A stretch of DNA of 8,242 nt from Acidobacteriota bacterium (GCA_027297005.1 JAPUIN010000283.1:1-8242); one strand, 5' to 3'; counted from the stretch's first letter, positions 1 to 6,118 are shown. The notes: a model not told the origin generated them from the letters alone. Program-made: numbers and translations.

Positions 1-2
1 GC

Positions 3-683
3 GCCCTGAAGACACTGGGTCTCGCGGAGGCCGGCAGCGAGGGGCCGGGAACCGAGCCGATCGGCGCCCTCGGGAGTGTGCACCCGAATTCCTCCGCCGC
101 GGTCACGCTGACCGTCCGGGAGCGGCCGGTCGCCGTGGTATACGGAGACAGCGGAGCCGGTGACCCAACCCGGCAGGGGCCGGCACTGGAGATCGTTGCG
201 CGCATCGCTGCTCTCGCCCTCGAGAGGATCGCCCCGGCCGCCGCCCAAGTTGGGAGCCACGCGGAGATGATGGTGAGTGGCCCTGACCAGTCCCTCTCTC
301 CGGCCAGCGCGATCCCGGTGTCGCGTCCCGGCACGCCGACTCCCCCCGAAGAGGCGGAGATCCATGCGCTGCTGGGGGACATCACGGCCGCACCCCGTCG
401 CGCCGGCTCCGACGATGGCCTGTCCGAGGAGGGGCGCCGCATGCAGGCCGATGCCCGGCGCTTCGCGAAGCTCCTGATTTCCGAGCTGCTCCTCTACAAC
501 GAGGAGGCCGTGGTCCTGGGACGCAAGAACCGCGATATCTACCCGCGTCTCCGCGTCGAAATCGATCGGAGCCGCCAGGCGTTTCTGGCGAGGGTACGGA
601 ACCGCTCCGGTTCGACCCAGTTTTTCGAGGAGGAACTGGTGCGCGTTCTCGCCCAGGGAAACCTGACGCTGCTCGGAAATTAG
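3..683 (+). CDS. C-terminal part of a GAF-like regulatory/sensor protein (5' end outside window)
   Basis: The frame is open from base 3 to the TAG at 681-683, giving 226 visible residues, so the gene starts upstream of the window. The GTG at 78 is probably an internal Val, since coding-like sequence continues before it and it has no ribosome binding site. Visible residues about 34-76 (around LTVRERPVAVVYGD, then a helix ending ARIAALALERI) look like the last strand and helix of a GAF domain. A Pro/Ser-rich linker follows. The last 85 or so residues form a charged helical module (RRFAKLLISELLLYNEEAV, then KNRDIYPRLRVEIDRSRQAF and a final EELVRVLAQGN segment). I have the impression that this module recurs at the C-terminus of regulatory proteins in Acidobacteriota and deltaproteobacteria-like groups, but I cannot assign it a function. 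The gene converges on mpl. A role in signal sensing is an inference from the GAF-like part only. Confidence 0.7.
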   Translation, partial: ALKTLGLAEAGSEGPGTEPIGALGSVHPNSSAAVTLTVRERPVAVVYGDSGAGDPTRQGPALEIVARIAALALERIAPAAAQVGSHAEMMVSGPDQSLSPASAIPVSRPGTPTPPEEAEIHALLGDITAAPRRAGSDDGLSEEGRRMQADARRFAKLLISELLLYNEEAVVLGRKNRDIYPRLRVEIDRSRQAFLARVRNRSGSTQFFEEELVRVLAQGNLTLLGN

Positions 684-708
684 TCCGCGTCACGCAGTCG
701 ATGCGGAC
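683..708. terminator. Possible bidirectional terminator between convergent genes
   Basis: Bases 683-690 (GTCCGCGT) pair with 701-708 (ATGCGGAC), including one G-T wobble, around a 10-base loop. The stem spans the stop codon of mpl and abuts the stop of the plus-strand gene. On the minus strand it is followed by TAATTT, and on the plus strand only by GTTTG, so the U-tracts are weak. The convergent position supports the call; the poor T-runs argue against an efficient intrinsic terminator. Confidence 0.3.
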
Positions 709-2132
709 GTTTGCTCCGCCAGATCTTCCAGCAGGCGATCGTGAATCCCGCCGAAGGCGCCGTTCGACATGATCAGAACGGCGTCGCCGGGACGCACCGA
801 TCGAACCAGGTGCGCGACGATCCCGGGCACGTCCGGAATATGGAGCGCGTCCACGCCGCGGCTTTGCAGATCCTGAACGAGCCGCTCGACCGAGAGACGC
901 TGCCCCTCGGGCGCGCGCTCCGGGTGATCGACGGCGGCGACGATCACCTTATCGGCCGCATCGAAGCTATTCGCATAGTCATCCTGGAAGATATTGCGGC
1001 GGGTCGTGTTGGTGCGCGGCTCGAACACCGCGATCACCCGCCGGCCGGGGTGATGGGCCTTGGTCCCCTCGATCGTCAGGCGGACCGCGGTGGGATGATG
1101 GGCGAAGTCATCGATCACCGTCACGCCGCCGGCCACGCCGCGAATCTCCTGCCGTCTCTTGACTCCCTCGAAGGTCACGAACGCCTCGCGAATCGCGGCA
1201 GGTGACAGCCCACGAGAATCGGCCACGGCGATGACTCCCATCGCGTTGGCGAGATTCTGATTCCCCGTCAGGGGGGATCGAAACAGGCCGTAGGGACGGC
1301 CGGCCCGGGTGACCTCGAATTCCATCCCCTGGGCGCCGGTTGACCGGAGGGTCGCCCGCCAGACCGCGCCCTCACCCAGACCGTAGGGCGCCAGCCGGCA
1401 GCGCGCCTGTTCGACCACGCCGGCCACGTTGGGGGCGTCGGCACAATAGGCCAGGAATCCGTCATTCGGGATCAGATCGACGAACGATCGGAAGGCGCGC
1501 CGGACCGCCTCCAGGTCGGCGAACATCTCAGCGTGATCGAACTCGATCGAGGTGAGGATCGCGGTTTGTGGCAGATAGTGCAGAAACTTCGGACCTTTGT
1601 CGAAGAACGCGGTCTCATATTCATCCCCTTCGATGACGAACTCCCTGCCCTGTCCGAGCCCGTAGGACCGGTTGAAGTTTCTGAGGATTCCGCCGACGAG
1701 GAATGAGGGATCACCGCCGGCCGAGGCGAGCACCCAGGAGATCAACGCCGCCGTGGAGGTCTTGCCGTGTGTACCGGCCACGACGATCGGGTGGCGGTTC
1801 TGCAGGAAGAGCCGTCCGATCGTCTGCGGCATGCTGAGATAGGGAATGCCCCGATCGGCAGCGGCCACTGCCTCGGGATTGGTGCGGGACGCGATGTTCC
1901 CGACCACGACTAGGTCGGGCCGCTCGTCAAGGTGCTCCGCACGGAATCCGTCCAGAACCGAAATCCCTTTCTCGCGGAGCATCGTGCTCATCGGAGGGTA
2001 GACGGCCGCGTCCGAGCCGCGCACCTCATAGCCGGCCTCGGACAGCAGACCGGCGAGCGAGCCCATGCCGGTGCCACAGATACCGATCAGATGGATGCGC
2101 CGGATCGACCCCGGTCTGGCCGGAGTGGTCAT
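690..2132 (-). CDS. mpl: UDP-N-acetylmuramate:L-alanyl-gamma-D-glutamyl-meso-diaminopimelate ligase (murein peptide ligase)
   Basis: Mpl is a cytoplasmic ATP-dependent ligase that joins recycled murein tripeptide to UDP-MurNAc, bypassing the MurC, MurD and MurE steps. With the chosen start it has 480 residues, close to the family length. The N-terminal UDP-binding domain opens with IHLIGICGTGMGS (about 13-25). The Mur-ligase ATP loop GTHGKT is at 120-125. The Mpl-type EGDEYETAFFDKGPKF is at 168-183, EFDHAEMF at 197-204, GNQNLANA at 290-297 and DDFAHHPTA at 341-349. EPRTNT (371-376) lies in the C-terminal domain. The DDFAHHPT and EGDEYETAFFD pattern separates Mpl from MurC. The ATG at 2132 puts 12 residues before the first beta strand, as is usual. 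A GTG at 2177 would add 15 unremarkable residues; neither start has a good ribosome binding site. It is the last gene of the lipoprotein-tonB-exbBDD run, 64 bp (or 19 bp) after exbD2, so it is probably co-transcribed. Confidence 0.93.
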   Translation of the reverse strand: MTTPARPGSIRRIHLIGICGTGMGSLAGLLSEAGYEVRGSDAAVYPPMSTMLREKGISVLDGFRAEHLDERPDLVVVGNIASRTNPEAVAAADRGIPYLSMPQTIGRLFLQNRHPIVVAGTHGKTSTAALISWVLASAGGDPSFLVGGILRNFNRSYGLGQGREFVIEGDEYETAFFDKGPKFLHYLPQTAILTSIEFDHAEMFADLEAVRRAFRSFVDLIPNDGFLAYCADAPNVAGVVEQARCRLAPYGLGEGAVWRATLRSTGAQGMEFEVTRAGRPYGLFRSPLTGNQNLANAMGVIAVADSRGLSPAAIREAFVTFEGVKRRQEIRGVAGGVTVIDDFAHHPTAVRLTIEGTKAHHPGRRVIAVFEPRTNTTRRNIFQDDYANSFDAADKVIVAAVDHPERAPEGQRLSVERLVQDLQSRGVDALHIPDVPGIVAHLVRSVRPGDAVLIMSNGAFGGIHDRLLEDLAEQTSASTA

Positions 2133-2196
2133 CCCGAAAACGCGCCCGGCCGCGATGGGCGGCCTGCTCGGTGACACGGGATGGTGGCGATGGGCC

Positions 2197-2652
2197 TCAA
2201 CCCCCCAGCGGCATCTCGGTGAGGGTTTCGTCGGTGATCAGGCCTATCTTCTCGGCGCCGCCGCCCCGGATCATGTCGATCACATTGATGATGTAACTGT
2301 AGGGAACCTCGTTCTCGGCCTGAAAGAAGACGACCTTCTCGCTCGACGGCCGGTTCGCCATCAACTCCTTGATCCGATCCTCGACCGAGTCCGGCGCGCC
2401 GGGCAGTTCCTCCTGGTTGAGGAAGACCCGCGGCGCGTCCGCGGGGCCGCGCACCGTCATGATCAACTGATCCGCCACGGTCGCATCCGTCACTGTTTCG
2501 GGGGCAGCCTTCGGAGGCACGGAGAGATCCAGCGTGCGGCTGAGCATCGGCGTCACGACCATGAAGATGACCAGCAGCACCAGGACGATGTCGACGAAGG
2601 GGGTGACATTAATGTCCGACTTGACGTTGGTGATCCCCAACTGCATGGCCAT
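2197..2652 (-). CDS. exbD: ExbD/TolR-family biopolymer transport protein, second copy (ExbD2)
   Basis: This is a 151-residue stator-type subunit of a TonB-linked proton channel. The short cytoplasmic N-terminus leads into the signature SDINVTPFVDIVLVLLVIFM (12-31), the single membrane helix. Asp21 sits where ExbD and TolR carry the proton-path aspartate. The rest is a periplasmic domain of about 110 residues. ATG 2650-2652 is preceded by GGAGGAG with good spacing, and a second in-frame ATG lies two codons later. It starts 18 bp after the stop of exbD1. The membrane segment is nearly identical to that of exbD1, while the periplasmic domains differ strongly, so the two are old paralogues with separate roles. 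Tandem exbD genes are known elsewhere, for example in Xanthomonas. The substrate or receptor served here cannot be read from the sequence. Confidence 0.92.
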   Translation of the reverse strand: MAMQLGITNVKSDINVTPFVDIVLVLLVIFMVVTPMLSRTLDLSVPPKAAPETVTDATVADQLIMTVRGPADAPRVFLNQEELPGAPDSVEDRIKELMANRPSSEKVVFFQAENEVPYSYIINVIDMIRGGGAEKIGLITDETLTEMPLGG

Positions 2653-2670
2653 GAAGTATCTCCTCCCCGC

Positions 2671-3087
2671 CTATTCGGAGCCCGGCGCCTTATCAGTGAC
2701 CAGCTTGACCTCGCTGAACCCGGCCTCGTTGGTCTCAACCATGATGCGGCGCACCTGGCCGTAGGTCATCGATCTATCGGCCTTGATCAACACCTGCTTG
2801 TCGGGCATCCGATCATAAATCTCTGTCATCTCGGCCAGGTACTGGTCGGCCGGGATTGGCTTGCGCTGGATGTAGATGATCCGGTCGTCCTTCATCGCCA
2901 CGGTGATGGCGGCGGCCTCGTCATCATCCGTGTCCGCCGTATTCCTGGCTTTCGGCAGTTCGATCTGGATTCCCTCCTGCAGCATCGGCGTCACGACCAT
3001 GAAGATGACCAGGAGAACCAGACAGATATCGACGAAGGGCGTCACGTTGATATCGGAGGTGACACCACTACCTGCTTGCATCGACAT
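2671..3087 (-). CDS. exbD: ExbD/TolR-family biopolymer transport protein, first copy (ExbD1)
   Basis: This is a 138-residue ExbD-type protein with one N-terminal membrane helix and a periplasmic domain. The signature SDINVTPFVDICLVLLVIFM begins at residue 11, with the proton-path Asp at position 20. The C-terminal part (DKQVLIKADRSMTYGQVRRI, then a short final strand) is the standard ExbD periplasmic fold. An Asp-rich patch (TADTDDDEA) follows the first periplasmic strand. ATG 3085-3087 has AGGAG about 8 bases upstream. The first 20 bases overlap the end of exbB, which suggests translational coupling and fixed stoichiometry with ExbB. It is followed 18 bp later by exbD2. The family call is secure; whether it serves iron uptake, another transport route or an envelope-stability role is not visible. 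Confidence 0.93.
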   Translation of the reverse strand: MSMQAGSGVTSDINVTPFVDICLVLLVIFMVVTPMLQEGIQIELPKARNTADTDDDEAAAITVAMKDDRIIYIQRKPIPADQYLAEMTEIYDRMPDKQVLIKADRSMTYGQVRRIMVETNEAGFSEVKLVTDKAPGSE

Positions 3088-3763
3088 TGCCGGTACTCCT
3101 GCTCTGACGCTTCAGGAAGAAATCAACCAACTCGGACGACGAGTTGGACATCTCGATGCCGAAGAACTCGATCTGCCCGGTGAAGTAGTTGAACATCCAG
3201 ACGGCGGGGATCGCCACACCGAGACCGATGGCGGTGTTGATCAGCGCCTCCGCGATTCCGGCCGACACGGCGCCGATCCCGCCCGACCCGGTCTCGGCCA
3301 TGCCGGTGAACGCGTTGATGATACCGATGACGGTGCCGAGCAGCCCGACGAAAGGGGCGGTCGCGCCGATCGTCGCGAGCCCGCCGAGCCCGCGCTTCAT
3401 CTCGGCGGTGGTCAGGGCTGCCGCGCGCTCCACGGCAAGGCGGACCGATTCGACGGCGTCATGACTGGGCTCCTCCTCCTTCTCGAACAGGAACTGCTGC
3501 AGGCCGGCCGACAGGACCTTGGCGAGGTGGCTCTTGTTGTAGCGCCGGGCCATCTCGACGGCGGCGCGATAGTTCCCCTCGCGCAGCGCCTTGGTCGCGA
3601 TCGGCAGATACTCGATCGACTGCTTCTTGGCCTTGCGGTACAGCATGAACCTCTCGATGAAAACCGCAACCGAGTAAATCGACATGAACAGCATGAAGAT
3701 GGCGATCCCCTTCGCCAGGAATCCCATCTGGTTCCAAATATCAAGTACGCCATGCCCCATCAT
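3068..3763 (-). CDS. exbB: ExbB/TolQ/MotA-family proton channel protein
   Basis: ExbB is the 231-residue inner-membrane channel subunit that, with ExbD, turns proton flow into work on TonB. The first membrane helix is about residues 14-36, ending before ERFMLYRKAKK. A cytoplasmic region with KALREGNYRAAVEMARR follows, then two C-terminal membrane helices within about 128-192. The channel signature ATAPFVGLLGTVIGIINAF (134-152) carries Thr144. The next helix, GIAEALINTAIGLGVAIPAV, carries Glu172 and Thr177, matching residues known to matter in E. coli ExbB and TolQ. The start is ATG 3761-3763 with AGGAGG 9 bases upstream; a second ATG follows directly. It lies 48 bp after tonB and overlaps exbD1 by 20 bp. 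TolQ is an alternative family name, but the adjacent tonB and absence of tolB and pal favour ExbB. Confidence 0.94.
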   Translation of the reverse strand: MMGHGVLDIWNQMGFLAKGIAIFMLFMSIYSVAVFIERFMLYRKAKKQSIEYLPIATKALREGNYRAAVEMARRYNKSHLAKVLSAGLQQFLFEKEEEPSHDAVESVRLAVERAAALTTAEMKRGLGGLATIGATAPFVGLLGTVIGIINAFTGMAETGSGGIGAVSAGIAEALINTAIGLGVAIPAVWMFNYFTGQIEFFGIEMSNSSSELVDFFLKRQSRSTGNVDASR

Positions 3764-3811
3764 AACCGGAGTCCTCCTTGTTTCATTGCGCTTACAACGT
3801 CAGCCATTGTC

Positions 3812-4579
3812 TCACTGAAGCACGAAGTCGACCACCACGGTGAAATAGACGTCGACCGGCTTTCCGTTCTGCAGGCCCGGCTTGTATCGCCACTGCCGGA
3901 CAGCCGCTATCGCAGCCTCATCGAACCCGAATTTCCTGCCGGGCGATCGCAGCACCTGCACGTTGGTCACCACTCCGGTCTTCTTGATGATCGCCTGCAG
4001 CACGACCTTCCCCTGGATCTTCGCCTTGCGCGCGATCTCGGGATACTTGGGCCGCACCTTGCTCGAGGAGATCAGCTCGGGATTGGTGACGCCACCGACG
4101 CCGGCGTAGAGCGGTTGATCGATCAGCCCTCCATCCACGCCGCCCAGCATACCGCCGAGCACGCCGCCCAGCATACCGCCGAGCACACCGCCGACCACAC
4201 CCCCCTCGACGCCGCCTTCGACACCGCCGTCGACACCGTCATCAAGCCCGAAGTCCTCCTCGGGCGCGTCCAGGGGAACCGGCTGCTCCTCGGGCACGAG
4301 GGTCGGCTGCACGAATGCCTCCGGCTTCGGGATCTCCTTGGGGGTCACCCTCTTCGTGCGCTTCTTCCGGGCCGGGGGAGGTGGCGGGGGCGGAGGGGGT
4401 GGGGGCGCCGCCACGAACGAGATGGTAATCGGCGGCGCTTGCACCGACTCAACGGTCATGAAGGAAGCGACGATCAGACCGCCGAACAGAACGCCATGCG
4501 CGATCAGCGCCACCGGGAAGGTCAGCCACTTCCGCGTTCGCGTTCTCTGCTTCGTCGAAAGAAGTTGGGTTTCGAACAA
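3812..4579 (-). CDS. tonB: TonB-family energy transducer with poly-Pro and Gly-tetrad linker
   Basis: TonB carries energy from the ExbB/ExbD complex across the periplasm to outer-membrane partners. The protein has 255 residues. A basic cytoplasmic tail precedes a membrane anchor at about 20-42. Eleven consecutive prolines lie at 59-69, a Lys/Arg cluster (RKKRTKR) at 71-77 and an acidic Pro-rich stretch at about 80-114. Residues 117-151 are a perfect four-residue Gly repeat (GGV/M plus a variable residue). The TonB C-terminal domain is at about 174-255, with KYPEIARKAKIQGKVVLQ and the late AVRQWRYKPGLQNGKPV. The start is TTG 4577-4579. It has GAGG 8 bases upstream, and the next in-frame ATG (codon 41) would destroy the anchor. 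It follows the TPR lipoprotein after 60 bp and precedes exbB. No TonB-dependent receptor is linked. Confidence 0.92.
   Translation of the reverse strand: MFETQLLSTKQRTRTRKWLTFPVALIAHGVLFGGLIVASFMTVESVQAPPITISFVAAPPPPPPPPPPPARKKRTKRVTPKEIPKPEAFVQPTLVPEEQPVPLDAPEEDFGLDDGVDGGVEGGVEGGVVGGVLGGMLGGVLGGMLGGVDGGLIDQPLYAGVGGVTNPELISSSKVRPKYPEIARKAKIQGKVVLQAIIKKTGVVTNVQVLRSPGRKFGFDEAAIAAVRQWRYKPGLQNGKPVDVYFTVVVDFVLQ
4137..4184 (-). repeat. 24-bp perfect tandem duplication within the tonB linker
   Basis: Bases 4137-4160 and 4161-4184 are identical 24-mers lying head to tail. Each encodes two Gly tetrads (eight residues). They sit inside a wider, imperfect array of 12-bp units running about 4122-4230. 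Perfect identity of the two copies, including third positions, against the diverged flanking units suggests a recent duplication by slippage. Confidence 0.9.
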
Positions 4580-4587
4580 GAACCTTA

Positions 4588-4591
4588 CCTC
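4588..4591 (-). promoter_or_regulatory. Ribosome binding site deciding the TTG start of tonB
   Basis: On the minus strand GAGG, followed by an overlapping AAGG, precedes TTG 4577-4579 by 8 bases. No ATG or GTG upstream of the membrane anchor offers a better start, so this site supports the rare codon. Confidence 0.55.
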
Positions 4592-4604
4592 GCCCCTTAA
4601 TGCG

Positions 4605-4633
4605 GGGGTGCTCCCGCCACGCGGGAGATCCCC
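4605..4633 (-). other. Intercistronic hairpin between the lipoprotein gene and tonB
   Basis: CTCCCG (4611-4616) pairs perfectly with CGGGAG (4622-4627) around a 5-base loop. GGGG (4605-4608) pairs with CCCC (4630-4633) across a small internal loop. On the transcript the stem begins 6 bases after the lipoprotein stop. It is followed by GCATTAAGGGG rather than a U-run, so it is not a classical intrinsic terminator. It could be an mRNA 3'-end stabiliser or a partial attenuator that sets lipoprotein above TonB expression. Confidence 0.5.
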
Positions 4634-4639
4634 GTCCGG

Positions 4640-5482
4640 CTACCTTCTCGCCATGATCTCTTTGCGCATCTTCAGCGCCAGCTTCAGTTGCCTGTCGGCT
4701 TCCTGGTTGTACTTGGCGAAGTCCGCCAGGTTTCCCAACTCGGCCGCGACCTTCCCCTTTTCTCTGAACATGAGATTGATGTAGGAGACCGCCTCAAAGT
4801 AGTTCTCGCGCTGCTCGGACGCCTTGTTCAGGTAGTCGAGGCCCATCTCGATCAGCTCTTCTCGTCTCTCGATGCTGACCGTCATCGATGCCCGATAGAC
4901 CTTATCCCAGCAGAGCACGCCGATCGTGTAAAGCGCTTCCGGGGTGTCATCGATCTGGGCGCGCTTCTTGTACCACTCGAGAGAACTCTCGAAGTCCCCC
5001 TTCTTGGCGTAGATTGCTCCGAGCCTCTGCATCAGCTGGGCGGCTCGGTCCGGGTCCTCACCTCCGAGGCGACTGAGCTCATCCTCGAAGAACTGGCCCG
5101 CCTCGTCATACTGCTTGGCCTGTATGAAGACCGTCAGGAGATGATCCTGAGCCTCACGATGGTCCGGCCTGAGGAGGAGGTAGCGCTTAAGATTGGCGAC
5201 CGCTTCTGTCGCGTACCGGGCATCCTTCGGATGTATCGATCCCGGCCGGTAGAGGGCCATGTAGGCGAGGGCCGCGTGGTAGTAAGCCTTGTCGAGGTCG
5301 GGGTTCAGGTAGCTGCTGTAGGTATACCATTCGATGGCCTTGAGATAGTCTCCCGCCTTGTATAAATCGTTCCCCTGCTTCGCGGCGTAGTTCGCACGCA
5401 GGTGGTCGATAGTTCCCCGGCATCCGACGGCCATGGCGAGCAGCCCCGCCAGGACCAGGACGCTCAGACGCTGTCTATTCAT
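4640..5482 (-). CDS. Tetratricopeptide-repeat lipoprotein
   Basis: This is a 280-residue protein with a lipoprotein signal. A basic start (MNRQR) is followed by a hydrophobic stretch and the lipobox A-V-G-C, with Cys21 as the predicted lipidated residue. The mature part is nearly all alpha-helical with several TPR units. The clearest are about 31-64 (AAKQGNDLYKAGDYLKAIEW) and about 145-180 (RLGAIYAKKGDFESSLEWYK), with weaker units at about 65-135 and 180-235 and a charged C-terminal helix. TPR lipoproteins act as protein-protein scaffolds at membrane surfaces facing the periplasm. ATG 5480-5482 is chosen because GAGGG lies 10 bases upstream and it places the signal peptide at the N-terminus. 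The reading frame runs back to 5749, but that part crosses the upstream terminator. It is the first gene of the run leading into tonB-exbB-exbD-exbD, so it is probably a structural or assembly partner of that motor; the exact role is unknown. Confidence 0.88.
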   Translation of the reverse strand: MNRQRLSVLVLAGLLAMAVGCRGTIDHLRANYAAKQGNDLYKAGDYLKAIEWYTYSSYLNPDLDKAYYHAALAYMALYRPGSIHPKDARYATEAVANLKRYLLLRPDHREAQDHLLTVFIQAKQYDEAGQFFEDELSRLGGEDPDRAAQLMQRLGAIYAKKGDFESSLEWYKKRAQIDDTPEALYTIGVLCWDKVYRASMTVSIERREELIEMGLDYLNKASEQRENYFEAVSYINLMFREKGKVAAELGNLADFAKYNQEADRQLKLALKMRKEIMARR

Positions 5483-5492
5483 GATGCTCAGT

Positions 5493-5497
5493 CCCTC
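5493..5497 (-). promoter_or_regulatory. Ribosome binding site deciding the lipoprotein start
   Basis: GAGGG on the minus strand lies 10 bases before ATG 5480-5482. It selects this ATG, and hence the lipoprotein signal peptide, over upstream in-frame starts as far as 5749. Confidence 0.55.
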
Positions 5498-5590
5498 AAA
5501 CCAATGCAGAGCTGCAGAACCCCACGCCGACACGTGGTCCACCAGCCCATCCAACGTGTTGCCAGAATTCGCCTGCCGTTGCGGCTTGCG

Positions 5591-5620
5591 ATGATATCGC
5601 AATGGTACCCGTTTTGCCAA
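5591..5620 (-). promoter_or_regulatory. Candidate sigma70-type promoter for the lipoprotein-tonB-exbBDD cluster
   Basis: On the minus strand TTGGCA (5620-5615) is followed after 18 bases by TATCAT (5596-5591). Each matches the consensus hexamer at five of six positions. Transcription would start near 5584, giving a leader of about 100 bases before the lipoprotein ATG. The position, just downstream of the sigma-gene terminator, fits an independent operon start. The rest of the leader (5483-5583) shows no riboswitch that I recognise. Confidence 0.5.
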
Positions 5621-5691
5621 GGAACTCAAGAGCTCAGGAGGGGTTCCTCCAACCGGCCTCTGCATATGCCCCGCAAGCCCCGCGGGCGAGC

Positions 5692-5728
5692 AAAAAAAGG
5701 CGCCACCAGCCCCCTGGCTGGCGGCGCC
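5692..5728 (-). terminator. Strong intrinsic terminator of the sigma region 4 gene
   Basis: Bases 5716-5728 and 5699-5711 form a 13-bp stem (one G-U wobble on the minus strand) with a 4-base loop. On the minus strand the stem is followed directly by seven T residues (5698-5692). It lies about 32 bases after the stop codon at 5761. This is a textbook rho-independent terminator and separates the sigma gene from the lipoprotein operon downstream. Confidence 0.93.
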
Positions 5729-5760
5729 CCGGTGCGCCGATCGGGTCATGCGCGGGCGCC

Positions 5761-6114
5761 TCAGGCCCCCATCAGCTGCCCGCGCATCCCTTCCAGCGCC
5801 ATACGAAGCTTCAACAGGGCCTCCCGCTCAAGCTGCCGCACCCGCTCCTTGCTCAGATTCAGGATGCGTGACACCGCCTCGAGGGTCAGCTGGCTGTCGT
5901 CCTTGATACCGAACCGCCGCTCGATGATGTACCGCTCACGGGCCGGCAGGGTCGTCAACGCGTTCTTGAGGATGCCGTCCACCTCGCGCCTGAGGATATC
6001 CCGTTCCTGCCGGTAGGAATCGGGGTCCTTGATGAACGCCTCCATCCGGGTTTCATCGGTCGCGGAGATGAAATCATCGTAGCTGGTTGTGTATGGAAGA
6101 AGTTGACGCCACAT
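5761..6114 (-). CDS. Stand-alone sigma-70 region 4 protein (short sigma-like regulator)
   Basis: The protein has 117 residues. Residues about 12-50 (FISATDETRMEAFIKDP onward) resemble the end of sigma region 3.2. Region 4.1 follows (ALTTLPARERYIIERRFGI, 52-70), then region 4.2 (LTLEAVSRILNLSKERVRQL, 76-95, continuing to about 104). Lys89, Glu90, Arg93 and Gln94 match the positions that in E. coli RpoD read the -35 element. Regions 1, 2 and 3.0, needed for -10 recognition and promoter melting, are absent. The start is well supported, with AAGGAGG 4 bases before ATG 6112-6114. No region 2-like coding sequence occurs upstream in any frame. It could bind the beta-flap and -35 DNA as an accessory or anti-sigma-like factor, or be half of a split sigma factor encoded elsewhere. 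It has its own promoter candidate and terminator and is divergent from the PolX-like gene. Confidence 0.88.
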   Translation of the reverse strand: MWRQLLPYTTSYDDFISATDETRMEAFIKDPDSYRQERDILRREVDGILKNALTTLPARERYIIERRFGIKDDSQLTLEAVSRILNLSKERVRQLEREALLKLRMALEGMRGQLMGA

Positions 6115-6118
6115 GGCC

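Noticed and set aside
2065..3183. Plus-strand open frame (372 codons) opposite exbD2 and exbD1
   Set aside because: It is antisense to two clear ExbD genes, has no ribosome binding site and no recognisable domain, and repeats the same His/Asp-rich antisense composition.
2876..4600. Long plus-strand open frame (574 codons) opposite exbB and tonB
   Set aside because: It lies wholly antisense to well-identified exbB, exbD1 and tonB genes. It is rich in His/Asp/Arg with low-complexity runs, and its length is explained by high GC content.
4338..4784. Plus-strand frame with a polyglycine run
   Set aside because: The Gly run is the complement of the TonB polyproline codons. The frame crosses the tonB start and the hairpin, so it is a shadow.
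5551..5565. Second sigma54-like element (CTGGCAACACGTTGG, minus strand) before the lipoprotein gene
   Set aside because: The spacing between the two halves is one base short and the -12 half has GG instead of GC, so it fails the rigid sigma54 pattern.
5483..5749. N-terminal extension of the TPR lipoprotein to an upstream start
   Set aside because: The extension would run into the sigma-gene terminator, lacks conserved features and would bury the lipoprotein signal peptide. The ATG at 5482 has its own ribosome binding site.
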